The notes: generated by a model not told the origin, from the letters alone. Positions 36,874 to 47,782 are shown, counted from the first letter of the stretch. The stretch: 64,000 nucleotides of DNA from Gordonia lacunae (GCF_002149015.1 NZ_NGFO01000001.1:248001-312000), one strand, 5' to 3'. Program-made: numbers and translations.

Positions 36874-38059
36874 GTTCGATGATGGTGGCGTTGGCCATGC
36901 CCGCGCCCTCGCACATGGTCTGGAGGCCATAGCGGCCGCCGGTCGCCTCGAGGTGGTTGACGAGGGTGCCCAGCAGGCGGGTACCCGACGATCCGAGCGC
37001 GTGGCCGAGGGCGATCGCGCCGCCGCGCGGGTTCAGCCTGGCCGGGTCGGCGCCGAACTCGTGAGCCCAGGCCATCGGCACCGAGGCGAACGCCTCGTTG
37101 ACCTCGTAGGCGTCGATGTCGTCGATCGACAGCCCCGAGCGCGCGAGGATCTTGTGCGTGGCCGGGATGGGCGCGGTCAACATGAAGATCGGATCGTCAC
37201 CGGCGACGGAGAACGAATGGAAGCGTGCGCGCGGGGTCAGTCCCAGCTTCGACGCCATCACGTCACTCATGATGAGGGCGCCCGATGCACCATCGGTCAG
37301 CGGCGACGAGTTGCCGGGGGTGATGTGCCAGTTGATCTCCGGGAACCGGGTGGCGAAGTCCTCGGTGTAGAACGAGGGCTTCAGGCCGGACAGGCCCTCC
37401 GGAGTGGTCGTGGCGCGGACCGTCTCGTCGGTCTTGTGTGTGGAGGTCGTGCCGTCGGCGTCGGCGACGTCGATGGGCAGGATCTCGCGGTCGAAGAAGC
37501 CCTCGGCGGCTGCTGCGGCGGCACGCTGGTGGGACCGGGCGGCGAAGGCGTCGAGCGCCTCGCGGTCGAACTTCCACTTGGCGGCGACCAGTTCGGCCGA
37601 GATTCCTTGCCCGACAAGACCGTCCGGGTAGCGCGCGGCGATGCTGGGGCCGTAGGGGCTACGTCCGGCGGTGGTGAAGCCCATCGGGACCCGACTCATC
37701 GACTCCACGCCGGCGGCGATCACCACGTCGTAGGCGCCGGCGATGATGCCCTGCGCGGCGAAGTGGGCTGCCTGCTGGCTCGATCCGCACTGACGGTCGA
37801 CGGTCGTGGCGGGCACGGATTCGGGGAAGCCCGCCGACAGCAGGGCCGTCCGCGAGATGTTGAGGGCCTGCTCGCCGGCCTGGCCGACGCAGCCGCCGAT
37901 GACGTCGTCGACGAGAGCCGGGTCGATGTCGTTGCGCTCGACCAGCGAGCGCAGGACGTGCGCGAGGAGCTCGACGGGCTTGGTCTCCGAGAGCGCGCCA
38001 CCGGGCTTGCCCTTTCCGGACGCGAGGCGCACGACGTCGACGATGACGGCTTCGGGCAT
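36866..38059 (-). CDS. acetyl-CoA C-acyltransferase (thiolase)
   Basis: 397 residues with GAGAGGAAA before the ATG. Cleaves 3-ketoacyl-CoA or condenses acyl-CoAs. The acylated cysteine is in DRQCGSSQQAAH near residue 90; the VNEAFAS Asn, GGAIALGHALGSSGTR His, and the C-terminal CEGAGMANA cysteine complete the site. First gene of the operon with TetR and acyl-CoA dehydrogenase, so a fatty acid, steroid or related acyl-CoA degradation role is likely. Confidence 0.9.
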   Translation of the reverse strand: MPEAVIVDVVRLASGKGKPGGALSETKPVELLAHVLRSLVERNDIDPALVDDVIGGCVGQAGEQALNISRTALLSAGFPESVPATTVDRQCGSSQQAAHFAAQGIIAGAYDVVIAAGVESMSRVPMGFTTAGRSPYGPSIAARYPDGLVGQGISAELVAAKWKFDREALDAFAARSHQRAAAAAAEGFFDREILPIDVADADGTTSTHKTDETVRATTTPEGLSGLKPSFYTEDFATRFPEINWHITPGNSSPLTDGASGALIMSDVMASKLGLTPRARFHSFSVAGDDPIFMLTAPIPATHKILARSGLSIDDIDAYEVNEAFASVPMAWAHEFGADPARLNPRGGAIALGHALGSSGTRLLGTLVNHLEATGGRYGLQTMCEGAGMANATIIERV

Positions 38060-38122
38060 GGGGGTTTCCTCTCGGGAGCAGTGCCGCGCCGCAGCACGCT
38101 GCATGGCGCGCGTCACTTTATC

Positions 38123-38134
38123 TAACGATCGTTA
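38123..38134. promoter_or_regulatory. TetR-type operator TAACGATCGTTA upstream of thiolase
   Basis: Perfect 12-bp palindrome 64 bases before the thiolase ATG, in a stretch of lower GC that also offers TATAAC and TAGATAA as -10 candidates on the minus strand. Shape and spacing fit a TetR-family site; the TetR in the same operon is the natural candidate. Confidence 0.6.
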
Positions 38135-38197
38135 TACCCGGTGTAGCACGCCATCGACAACGGAATCAACAAGGCGGACCGCCGGACAACGCACGAA

Positions 38198-38224
38198 GCC
38201 CCCACCCGGCACACGGGTGGGGGC
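38198..38224 (-). terminator. terminator hairpin after the monooxygenase gene
   Basis: GCCCCCACCCG and CGGGTGGGGGC, 11 pairs with a five-base loop, starting 16 bases beyond the stop codon at 38240. Confidence 0.75.
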
Positions 38225-38239
38225 GATCGGAGCGAGCGG

Positions 38240-38560
38240 TCAGATGGTGCCTTTGTCGTCCTGGCCAGCGGGAACCGCAGTGAACGTCCGGACATCGAGG
38301 GGGCCGGCGAGAAGCCCGCCGAGTGCCTTGCCGAGTTGGGTGAGCGCAGGTGCGGCGCCGTGGGTCGCCAGGGCCTCCATGGACTCCCACCGTTCGATCA
38401 TGACCAGATCGGTCGAGTCGCCGGTGGCCTCGTGCAGCGCGTACTTCCCGCATCCGGGCTCGCCGTGCACTTCGGGGATGGCGGCGAGCACGGCCTCCCG
38501 TACCGCCTGCTCCTCGCCGGGCTTGGGGGAGATGGTGGCGACGACGATCACTTCGGACAT
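38240..38560 (-). CDS. antibiotic biosynthesis monooxygenase (ABM) domain protein
   Basis: 106 residues forming a single ferredoxin-like ABM domain: VIVVATISPKPGEEQAVREAVLAAIPEVHGEPGCGKYALHEA, then LVMIERWESMEALATH. Such small dimers act as quinol/polyketide monooxygenases or have unknown redox roles. Nothing in the sequence gives the substrate. The gene is alone with its own terminator. Confidence 0.8.
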   Translation of the reverse strand: MSEVIVVATISPKPGEEQAVREAVLAAIPEVHGEPGCGKYALHEATGDSTDLVMIERWESMEALATHGAAPALTQLGKALGGLLAGPLDVRTFTAVPAGQDDKGTI

Positions 38561-38764
38561 GCTGTTCTCCGTTCGCGGTGCTTGGTGTGTATCTCGACTA
38601 CTCGTCGGGATGTCCCTCGGACATCGGACACCCCGGTGACGTTAGGTCAGCGAGTCGTCTCGATGTGGCGGTTTCGGCACCCCGCGCAGAAACGCGGGCC
38701 CCGAACGGCTGCGCGCGGGCGTTCCGGCGCGGCTGACGGGGCCGGCGAGGTGTGCGACGAGGAG

Positions 38765-39784
38765 TCAGCGCCAGCCGAGAGCGGGTGCGACGTGCGTGAG
38801 GATCGACTCGAGGACATGCGCGTTGTAGTCCACGCCCAGTTGGTTCGGCACGGTCAGCAGCAGCGTGTCGGCCGCGGCGATGGCCTCGTCTTCGCGCAAC
38901 TGCTCGATCAGCTTGTCCGGCTCGTCGGCGTAGCTGCGGCCGAAGCGGGCCACGCTGTTGTCGATGACGCCGACCTGATCGGACTCGGCACCGCCGCGTC
39001 CGAAGTAGGCGCGGTCGCGGTCGTCGACGATGGCGAAGATGCTGCGGCTCACCGACACCCGTGGCTCGCGCGGGTGTCCGGCGTCGGCCCAGGCCTTGCG
39101 GAACCGCTGGATCTGTTCGGCCTGCAACTGGTGGAAGGGCACCCCGGTGTCCTCGGTCAGCAGCGTCGAGCTCATCAGGTTCATCCCCTGCTCGGCGGTC
39201 CATTCCGCGGTCGCGCGGCTTCCGGCACCCCACCAGATGCGATCCCGGAGACCGGGCGACTGCGGCTCGATGGGCAGCAGGCCGGGCGGGTTGGGGAACA
39301 TCGGCCGAGGATTGGGGGTCGCGAAACCCCCGCCCTCGATGACGCGTAGGAACACCTCGGTGTGCTGGCGGGCCATGTCGGCGTCGGTCTCGCCGTCGGT
39401 CGGGACGTATCCGAAGTACTTGTATCCGTCGATGACCTGCTCAGGCGATCCGCGGCTGATGCCGAGCTGGAGCCGACCGCCGGAGATGAGATCCGCCGCG
39501 CCGGCGTCTTCGGCCATGTACAGCGGATTCTCGTACCGCATGTCGATGACCCCGGTGCCGATCTCGATCCGACTGGTCTTCGCACCCACCGCGGCCAGCA
39601 GTGGGAACGGCGAGGCGAGCTGCCGGGCGAAGTGGTGGACCCGGAAGTACGCGCCGTCGGCGCCGAGCTCTTCGGCGGCCACCGCCAGGTCGATCGACTG
39701 GAGCAAGGTGTCGGCACCGGACCGCACCTGGGACCCGTGGGCGTCCGACCAGTGGCCGAACGAGAGGAAACCGATGTTCTTCAT
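38765..39784 (-). CDS. LLM-class flavin-dependent oxidoreductase
   Basis: 339 residues, luciferase-like TIM barrel. IEIGTGVIDMRYENPLYMAEDAGAADLISGGRLQLGISRGSPE (about 70-112) is typical of the class, with the GRLQLGISRGSP flavin loop. It may use FMN with a reductase or F420, which actinobacteria favour; the sequence does not settle this. No partner gene is adjacent. The 200 bases between this stop and the ABM gene contain nothing recognisable. Confidence 0.83.
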   Translation of the reverse strand: MKNIGFLSFGHWSDAHGSQVRSGADTLLQSIDLAVAAEELGADGAYFRVHHFARQLASPFPLLAAVGAKTSRIEIGTGVIDMRYENPLYMAEDAGAADLISGGRLQLGISRGSPEQVIDGYKYFGYVPTDGETDADMARQHTEVFLRVIEGGGFATPNPRPMFPNPPGLLPIEPQSPGLRDRIWWGAGSRATAEWTAEQGMNLMSSTLLTEDTGVPFHQLQAEQIQRFRKAWADAGHPREPRVSVSRSIFAIVDDRDRAYFGRGGAESDQVGVIDNSVARFGRSYADEPDKLIEQLREDEAIAAADTLLLTVPNQLGVDYNAHVLESILTHVAPALGWR

Positions 39785-39900
39785 GCCCTCTAAATGAAAC
39801 TCCGGTCCGTTTTGTTCCCGAGGCCCCGCCGCCGTCCCGCGAATCGGGTCCGATCACGGGGCGGCAGCGGCCTGGCGGAACGAGTGGAGCGACCGGCAGG

Positions 39901-41973
<2,073 letters not shown>

Positions 41974-42009
41974 CTATGACATGCCTCTCAGTCGGCAGCC
42001 GGAGTGACC

Positions 42010-42051
42010 CAATTCATCCGCCCGGCCGACAGGGGCCGCCCGGATGAGTTG
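42010..42051 (+). promoter_or_regulatory. stem-loop upstream of the MHS transporter gene
   Basis: CAATTCATCCG (42010-42020) pairs with CGGATGAGTTG (42041-42051) with one G-U pair; the loop contains a further GGCC pairing. It ends about 60 bases before the transporter GTG, so it is probably in its 5' untranslated region or forms a terminator of upstream transcription. Confidence 0.45.
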
Positions 42052-42112
42052 CCGTCCGGGATAGCGCGCCGCCCACCCCGACGCGGCCGTCTGCAGAAAG
42101 GGACGAACGCCA

Positions 42113-43516
42113 GTGACGACCATCCCCGCCGACCCCCCGGTGACCGATCCGCCGGAGGGCAAGCGCACGAGCCTACGACGAGTGGCCGCCGCGAGTTCCA
42201 TCGGTACGACCATCGAGTTCTACGACTTCTTCATCTACGGAACCGCCGCGGCCCTGGTGTTCCCGACGGTGTTCTTCCCGTCCGCCGACGAGGTCACCGG
42301 GACGATCGCCTCCTTCGCGACCTTCGCCGTGGCCTTCTTCGCACGGCCGGTCGGCGCGATGCTCTTCGGACACTTCGGTGACCGGATCGGCCGCAAACGC
42401 ACCCTGGTGTGGACCCTGCTCATCATGGGACTGGCGACGGTCGCGATCGGTCTTCTCCCCGGTTACGAGACCGGCGTGTTCGGCTTCGCCGAATCCGGCA
42501 TCGGTATCGCGGCTCCCATCCTCCTCGTCTTCCTGCGGTTCCTGCAGGGCTTCGCCGTCGGCGGGGAATGGGCGGGCGCAACGCTTCTCACCGCCGAGTA
42601 CGCCCCACCGGGCAAGCGGGGGCTGTATGCGATGTTCCCGCAGCTCGGCCCGGCCTTCGCGTTCTTCCTGTCGAGCCTGACGTTCCTCATCGCGAGCCTG
42701 ACCCTCGGCGAGACGAGTTCGGCCTTCCTCGACTACGGCTGGCGCATCCCGTTCATCCTGTCGTTCGCGCTGGTCGCGGTCGGGTTGTGGGTTCGGCTCG
42801 CGGTCGCCGAGACCCCGGTGTTCCGAGAGGCGCAGCAGCGCAAGGCGGCCGGCGACGCCGCGGCCGACGGCCCCGCCCTGCCGTTCCTGGATGCGTTCCG
42901 TCACCAGTGGCGCGAGATCCTCATCGCCGGCGGCGCGCTGGCGAGCCTGTTCTCGCTCTTCTACATGGGCACCGCGTTCCTCACGAATTACGGCACCAAG
43001 TCACTGGAGCTGTCCCGGACCTTCGTGCTGACCGCAGGGATGGGCGCGGCCGTGGTGTTCGGTCTGTCGACCGCGGCGTCGGCGGTGTGGTCGGACCGCG
43101 TGGGGCGTCGCCGCGTCATCCTCACCTCATGCGCCATCGCGATCCCGTGGACGCTGGTGCTGTTCCCGATCCTCGAGATCGGCGGCGGCCTCGCCTTCGT
43201 CGTCGGGCTCCTCGGCACACTGCTCATCTTCGGCATCGCCTACGGGCCAGCCGGTGCGCTCCTGCCCGAACTGTTCGAGGCGCGATACCGCTACACCGGT
43301 GCGGGGATGGGCTACAACCTCGCCGGCATCCTCGGCGGTGCGATCCCGCCGCTGATCGCCGCCCCGCTGATCGCGGGTCCCGGTGCGATCTGGGTGGGTG
43401 TCCTGCTCGCCGGTCTGTCGGCACTCAGCGTCGTGTGCACGATCATGATCGTCGAGACCAAGGACAAGACGATGCGGGCGTCGGCCCCCGGCGACGAGCA
43501 GGTGCTGGTCGCGTAA
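42113..43516 (+). CDS. MHS-family MFS transporter (metabolite:H+ symporter)
   Basis: 467 residues from GTG with AAGGGA upstream. Twelve predicted helices. MHS signatures: ASSIGTTIEFYDFFIYGTAAAL near residue 27 (first helix), FGHFGDRIGRKRTL (loop 2-3), and FLQGFAVGGEWAGATLLTAEYAPPGKRG in helix 5. The family imports carboxylates, proline/betaine or similar solutes. The substrate is unknown and the flanking genes do not suggest one. Ends at a strong terminator. Confidence 0.88.
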   Translation: MTTIPADPPVTDPPEGKRTSLRRVAAASSIGTTIEFYDFFIYGTAAALVFPTVFFPSADEVTGTIASFATFAVAFFARPVGAMLFGHFGDRIGRKRTLVWTLLIMGLATVAIGLLPGYETGVFGFAESGIGIAAPILLVFLRFLQGFAVGGEWAGATLLTAEYAPPGKRGLYAMFPQLGPAFAFFLSSLTFLIASLTLGETSSAFLDYGWRIPFILSFALVAVGLWVRLAVAETPVFREAQQRKAAGDAAADGPALPFLDAFRHQWREILIAGGALASLFSLFYMGTAFLTNYGTKSLELSRTFVLTAGMGAAVVFGLSTAASAVWSDRVGRRRVILTSCAIAIPWTLVLFPILEIGGGLAFVVGLLGTLLIFGIAYGPAGALLPELFEARYRYTGAGMGYNLAGILGGAIPPLIAAPLIAGPGAIWVGVLLAGLSALSVVCTIMIVETKDKTMRASAPGDEQVLVA

Positions 43517-43540
43517 CCGATTGTCCCGCAATCTCACACG

Positions 43541-43578
43541 CAACTCCGCCCCGGGCCGTTCGGCTCGGGGCGGAGTTG
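43541..43578. terminator. strong terminator hairpin
   Basis: CAACTCCGCCCCG (43541-43553) pairs with CGGGGCGGAGTTG (43566-43578), and GCCG/CGGC extends the stem around a short loop. It lies between convergent genes. Confidence 0.8.
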
Positions 43579-43614
43579 GCTGTGCGGTTCTTCCGGATCA
43601 GGAGCTCCGGCGGC

Positions 43615-44499
43615 TCACGGGGTGTAGCGCAACCAGTCGACGGTCATCGTCGACGGACTCGGGGTCGTCGACGACGGCGGTCCGGGCCAGATGCCGCCGA
43701 CTGCGACGTTGAGCAGTGCGTACATGGGTTTGTCGAAGACCCAGCGCTCATCGCCGGTGAGCGAGGACCTGTTGATCATGTAGACCGCGTTCCCGTCGAT
43801 GGTGAAGCGGATCTGCGACGACGTCTTGGTCACCGCGTAGACGTGGAAGTCGCCGGGGTCGACGCCGGTCAGGTCATGGCCCCGTTCCCAGCGCCCGGCG
43901 AGGGGGCCCGGGAGCGGGAGTCCGGGGAGCAGGTCGGTGAGCGAGATGTCGAGCGACCCGGTGGCGGTCCCCAGGGCCGTCGGGCCGTGCACGCCCACGT
44001 GCACCCAGTCGGAGGTGTTGATCGTCTCCGCGATGTCGACCTCGCCGGCGGCCGGATATCCGACCGAGTCGATGTCGCTCCCGAGTAGCCAGAATGCCGG
44101 ATGCAGCCCGCGACCCTGCGGCAGCGAGATGCGTGCGGAGATCGTGCCGTAGGTGAACTCGAAGCTGTCCTTGGTGGTCAGCCGGGCTGAGGTCCAACCG
44201 CCCGTCGCGGCCCGCCGGGCCTCGATGAGGAGGTTGCCGTTGCCGTCCAGACGTGAATTGAGGCGGTCGGCGGTGTAGTTCTGCACCTCGTTGTTGCCCC
44301 AGCCACCCGCGCCGGTCTCGTGCTGCAAGGCCGACGGAAACGTGCCGGCTGCGCCGTCGAACTCGAGGCTGAAGGGCTCGTCGGCGCTTGCGATCGCCGG
44401 CACGGACAGCGCTGCCGACAGAGCCGTGACGGCGGCGACGGGAGCGAGGTGCGCTCCCAGCCGACGGAGAAGTCCTCGTCGTGGAGGTGAGACAGTCAT
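43615..44499 (-). CDS. secreted glycoside hydrolase family 16 protein (beta-glucanase)
   Basis: 294 residues. Signal peptide with twin arginines (PPRRGLLRRLGAHLAPVAAVTALSAALSVPAIASA), cleaved before about residue 42. GH16 catalytic motif GEVDIAE (ExDxxE) near residue 155. SARLTTKDSFEFTYGTISARISLP and the C-terminal YALLNVAVGGIWPG are typical of endo-beta-1,3-glucanases. It probably cuts external beta-glucan. The ATG at 44499 has no Shine-Dalgarno, and a TTG six codons earlier is also possible. Confidence 0.87.
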   Translation of the reverse strand: MTVSPPRRGLLRRLGAHLAPVAAVTALSAALSVPAIASADEPFSLEFDGAAGTFPSALQHETGAGGWGNNEVQNYTADRLNSRLDGNGNLLIEARRAATGGWTSARLTTKDSFEFTYGTISARISLPQGRGLHPAFWLLGSDIDSVGYPAAGEVDIAETINTSDWVHVGVHGPTALGTATGSLDISLTDLLPGLPLPGPLAGRWERGHDLTGVDPGDFHVYAVTKTSSQIRFTIDGNAVYMINRSSLTGDERWVFDKPMYALLNVAVGGIWPGPPSSTTPSPSTMTVDWLRYTP

Positions 44500-44558
44500 G
44501 GAGAAGAAGTACCACAAGTCACTTCTGTCTCATATGCCTCGTTCGTCACATCCGCCGG

Positions 44559-45140
44559 TCAGGTGCCTGCAGAGTCCGGGAACGCGGCATGGCCCCACTC
44601 GCCGGCGAAGGCGACCTCGTCGAGGGGGAGCCGGGTGCGTGGCTTCGCGTCTCGGGTGCGGATGTCCTCGGGAAGTGACGTCGTGTCGTCGGTGAGCACG
44701 CCGACGCCGAGCAACACCAGCGGCCGCTTGCCGGACGGGATCCCGAAGGCGTCACGCGCGGCCTCGGCGTCGAAACCGGCCATCGGATGCGCGTTGAAAC
44801 CGAGTGCCTCGGCCTGCAGGATCATCTGGGCGACGGCCAGTCCACAGTCGACCGCCCCGTAGGTGTGGGCCTTCGCGTCGTCCGGGTCATCGGTGGTGCA
44901 GACCAGGACCAGCGCCGCCGAGCGCGGCGCCCACCCCGAGTTGCCTCGGGTCAGGACGCCGCTGAGGGCGGCGAAGGTGGGGTCGTCACGCAGGCCGACG
45001 ATGAACCGCACCGGTTGCACTCGGCCCCAGGTGGGTGCCCAGCGGCCGGCGTCGACGATGGTGGTGATGTCGTCGACCGAGATGGTCGCGGCGGGATCGT
45101 AGCCGCGGGCGCTCCAGCGCCCCGAGATCAGTTCGTGCAT
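44559..45140 (-). CDS. nitroreductase family protein
   Basis: 193 residues. FMN-binding nitroreductase fold: the N-terminal GRWSARGYDP gives the FMN phosphate contacts (R, S, R), WAPTWGRVQPVRF follows, and the central helix DCGLAVAQMILQAEALGFNAHPMAGFD is diagnostic. It reduces nitro compounds, quinones or similar with NAD(P)H. The natural substrate is unknown. TACCCT lies seven bases before the ATG. Confidence 0.87.
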   Translation of the reverse strand: MHELISGRWSARGYDPAATISVDDITTIVDAGRWAPTWGRVQPVRFIVGLRDDPTFAALSGVLTRGNSGWAPRSAALVLVCTTDDPDDAKAHTYGAVDCGLAVAQMILQAEALGFNAHPMAGFDAEAARDAFGIPSGKRPLVLLGVGVLTDDTTSLPEDIRTRDAKPRTRLPLDEVAFAGEWGHAAFPDSAGT

Positions 45141-45147
45141 CCGCCCG

Positions 45148-45153
45148 AGGGTA
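45148..45153 (-). promoter_or_regulatory. -10 hexamer (TACCCT) of the nitroreductase gene
   Basis: Minus-strand TACCCT, seven bases before the ATG, no Shine-Dalgarno. Confidence 0.4.
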
Positions 45154-45167
45154 GTGGGGCGACGCCG

Positions 45168-46748
45168 TCAGGACCGGGTACGCGCGGCGCCGACCGACTC
45201 ACCGTCGGGCAGGCGCACCTCGGCGACCTCGGCCTGCGGATCGGTCGGCTCGTCGCGCATCACCACGAGCAGGATCGCCCCGAGGATGAGGAGAGCGAGG
45301 CCGCTCGCGAGCGATGCGGCATGCATGCCGTCCACGAACGACTGCTTCGCCGCGGCGGCCAGGCCATCCCCGGCCGGGCCCATGTCCGTCGAGCGGTGCA
45401 GCGTCTCGCCGAGGGTGTCACCGAATGCCCAACCCCGGTCGCCGTCCCGGAACACGAGGGTGGCCAGCGATCCGAGCAGAGCCAGGCCCATCGCCGTGCC
45501 GAGCTCGAAGCTGGTCTCCGAGATGCCCGACGCGGCGCCGGACCGTTCCGGCGGAACGGAGCCGACGACGACGACCGACACCAGGCTGAACTGGATGCCA
45601 TAACCGATGCCCGCGATCGTCGTGCACAGGATGTACACCCAGACCGGGGACGAGGTGCCGAGTGTCAGCATGCCGAGGTTGCCTGCCGCCGCGAGGCCGA
45701 CGGAACCCACGAAGGCCAACCGGGTGCCCAGGAAGGAGGCGACACGCGTCGCTCCGATGGAGAACACCGCGACCGCGACGGCCATCGGGAGGCCGGCGAT
45801 GGCCGCGGCCAGGACGTCGTGTCCCATGACCGACTGGAGGTAGACGCCGGTGAGGTAGGACATGCCGCCGAGTGCCATCATGCCGATCAACGCGACGGCC
45901 ACCGCGCCGCTGAACTGGGCGTTGCCGAACAGTTTGAGGTCGAGGAGCGGCGATGCGACTCGACGCTGGTGGAGCAGGAACGTGATGAGCAGAGCCGCAC
46001 CCACCACGCCGGCGACGACCACAGCCGTCGTGGCGCCGTCGCTCGCCACCGTCTTCACCGCGTAGACGAGGGGGAGGATGCCTGCCATCGAGAGCACGAC
46101 GCCGAGGACGTCGAACGGATCGGTCGTCGCGGCCCGGTACTCCGGGATCAGGCGCGGGCCGAAGACGAAGAGCAGGACGAGCACCGGAACGTTGATGAGA
46201 AAGACCACGCCCCACCAGAAGTGGTGCAGCAGAACGCCTCCGATGACCGGTCCCACCGCGCTGCCGCCGGCGAACGCCGCGGTCCACACGCCGATCGCGC
46301 GACCGCGCTCGCGCGCGTCGGGGAACATGTTGGCGATGAGCGACAGGCTCGACGGCAGCAGGGTCGCGCCGCCGATGCCCATCAGGGCGCGCGCCGCGAT
46401 CAGGATGCCGGCTGTGGGTGCGAAGGCGGCGATGACCGAGGCGACGCCGAAGAGGCCCGCTCCGGCGAGGAGGATGCGACGACGCCCGACGCGGTCGCCG
46501 ACGTTGCCCATCGTGATGAGCAGTCCGGCGATGAGGAACCCGTAGATGTCGAGAATCCACAATTGCTGGGCCGCGGACGGCGCGAGTGCGTCGGTGATCG
46601 ACGGGATGGCGAGGTACAGCACCGAGACGTCCATCGAGACCAGGAACACCGGCAGGGTGAGCACGGCCAGTCCCAGCCACGTTCGTCGGTCGGCGGCACC
46701 CGGGGTGGTCGGGTGGAGCCGGGTCGACGGGTCGAGCTGGGCGGACAT
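45168..46748 (-). CDS. DHA2-family MFS drug efflux transporter
   Basis: 526 residues, 14 predicted helices (EmrB/QacA type). Starts WLGLAVLTLPVFLVSMDVSVLYLAIPSIT; loop motif GNVGDRVGRRRILLAGA; helix 5 antiporter motif GPVIGGVLLHHFWWGVVFLINVPV. Of two adjacent ATGs the second is chosen because AAGGAGGAA is too close to the first. Divergent from a TetR gene across 120 bases dense in GTACGC half-sites, so drug- or metabolite-inducible expression is likely. Confidence 0.9.
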   Translation of the reverse strand: MSAQLDPSTRLHPTTPGAADRRTWLGLAVLTLPVFLVSMDVSVLYLAIPSITDALAPSAAQQLWILDIYGFLIAGLLITMGNVGDRVGRRRILLAGAGLFGVASVIAAFAPTAGILIAARALMGIGGATLLPSSLSLIANMFPDARERGRAIGVWTAAFAGGSAVGPVIGGVLLHHFWWGVVFLINVPVLVLLFVFGPRLIPEYRAATTDPFDVLGVVLSMAGILPLVYAVKTVASDGATTAVVVAGVVGAALLITFLLHQRRVASPLLDLKLFGNAQFSGAVAVALIGMMALGGMSYLTGVYLQSVMGHDVLAAAIAGLPMAVAVAVFSIGATRVASFLGTRLAFVGSVGLAAAGNLGMLTLGTSSPVWVYILCTTIAGIGYGIQFSLVSVVVVGSVPPERSGAASGISETSFELGTAMGLALLGSLATLVFRDGDRGWAFGDTLGETLHRSTDMGPAGDGLAAAAKQSFVDGMHAASLASGLALLILGAILLVVMRDEPTDPQAEVAEVRLPDGESVGAARTRS

Positions 46749-46782
46749 CATTTCCTCCTTCGCGGCAGGCGACAGCTACCTG

Positions 46783-46799
46783 CGCGTACGGTGTACGCG
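46783..46799. promoter_or_regulatory. TetR operator 1 (CGCGTAC-3-GTACGCG)
   Basis: Perfect 17-bp palindrome with seven-base arms, between the divergent efflux and TetR genes. Confidence 0.7.
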
Positions 46800-46802
46800 G
46801 GT

Positions 46803-46831
46803 CAGCGTACGGGGATGAGTACGCTGTACGC
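46803..46831. promoter_or_regulatory. TetR operator 2 region (overlapping GTAC half-sites)
   Basis: CAGCGTAC-8-GTACGCTG (46803-46826) is perfect. Overlapping it, GAGTAC-3-GTACGC (46817-46831) has the same geometry as operator 1 with one mismatch. Two regulator dimers, or alternative registers, are possible. Confidence 0.6.
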
Positions 46832-46870
46832 AATCGCTTTATTCCCGCTCTGAGCAGGAGGAACCCGAAC

Positions 46871-47533
46871 GTGACGTCCGACACCTCGAAGCTGTCGCCC
46901 GCGACGATCGTGGACGCCGCGATCGCCGTCGCCGATGACGACGGCATCGGCTCCCTGTCGATGCGGCGGGTTGCCGAGAAGCTCGGGGTGGGAGCGATGT
47001 CGCTCTATCGCCACGTCGCGGACAAGGACGCACTGCTGCAGGCGATGTCGACGGAGGTGGGACGCCGGTTCCCGTACCCGGTGGACACCCAGCCCGGGTG
47101 GCGTGCCCGCGTCACTGTCGCCGTCGACGTCGACTGGGAGCTCTACACGCGTCACCCGTGGGTCGTCCTGGCCTACTCGTCGCCCCGGCACAGCTACGGC
47201 GAGGATTCGCTGGCGTGCCTCGACTGGCTCGCGGCCGGATTCCTCGAACTCGGCGTCGGCATCGAACGCGCGACCGACATGGCGCTGTCGGTGTGGAGCT
47301 TCGTCCACGGTGTGGCGCTGGTCGCGGTGAGCGATCAACTGCTCCACGACGATGCGTTGCTGCCGTCCGCCGGACTCGCGGAGGTGATCTCGGGAGAGTC
47401 CGAGGTCGAGGTCCCGTCGCACCTCGCTCGTCTGGCCGGCCGCCGCGATGCCGGCCGGCTTCTCGATCCCCGAGCGCGGCTCGACGCCGGGATCGATTAC
47501 CTCTGTCTGGGATTCGCGGCGTCGGCGGTGTGA
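46871..47533 (+). CDS. TetR-family repressor of the divergent efflux gene
   Basis: 220 residues from GTG with AGGAGGAA upstream. N-terminal HTH: IVDAAIAVADDDGIGSLSMRRVAEKLGVGAMSLYRHVADKDALL. The C-terminal domain is of the TetR_C (tetracycline-repressor) class. It probably represses both itself and the pump and is released by a pump substrate. Followed by a repeat cluster. Confidence 0.9.
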   Translation: MTSDTSKLSPATIVDAAIAVADDDGIGSLSMRRVAEKLGVGAMSLYRHVADKDALLQAMSTEVGRRFPYPVDTQPGWRARVTVAVDVDWELYTRHPWVVLAYSSPRHSYGEDSLACLDWLAAGFLELGVGIERATDMALSVWSFVHGVALVAVSDQLLHDDALLPSAGLAEVISGESEVEVPSHLARLAGRRDAGRLLDPRARLDAGIDYLCLGFAASAV

Positions 47534-47540
47534 CAACCTC

Positions 47541-47682
47541 CCGCTCCCTGAGGTGCGAGGTTGCGGGCCAACCGCCGCTCCCTGAGGAGCGAGCTTGCGA
47601 GCGTCACGAAGGGTCTCGCAAGGCATCTCACCAGGCCCTTCGAGGCTCGTCGCTATCGCTCCTCGCACCTCAGGGAGCAGAG
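47541..47682. repeat. mosaic palindromic repeat cluster C (three copies)
   Basis: Two copies in one sense (CCGCTCCCTGAGGTGCGAGG at 47541; CCGCTCCCTGAGGAGCGAGC at 47575, running to GAAGGGTCTC) and one inverted copy (CCCTTCGAGGCTCGTCGCTA at 47636, ending CAGGGAGCAGAG). The inverted arrangement could form a large cruciform. No gene is seen in 47534-47782. Confidence 0.75.
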
Positions 47683-47724
47683 GTTTTGCCGTCGTCTCGG
47701 ATTAGGGGGCAGAGGTTTTGCCGT
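47677..47724. repeat. 32-bp direct repeat pair
   Basis: GCAGAGGTTTTGCCGT at 47677-47692 and again at 47709-47724, with CTCGGATTA and TTCGGATCA following each copy. Attached to repeat cluster C. Confidence 0.8.
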
Positions 47725-47782
47725 TCTTTCGGATCAGAGATCAGAGGGGTCGCGCTCCGCGGGGAGTGGGGGTGCGCGCATC

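Noticed and set aside
44787..46853. 688-codon plus-strand frame opposite the nitroreductase and efflux genes
   Set aside because: The product is Asp/Arg/Glu/His-rich without motifs; the minus strand holds two clear families.
47541..47724. Insertion-sequence remnant
   Set aside because: No transposase fragment or target duplication is seen; the repeats match the dispersed palindromic family and a short direct repeat.
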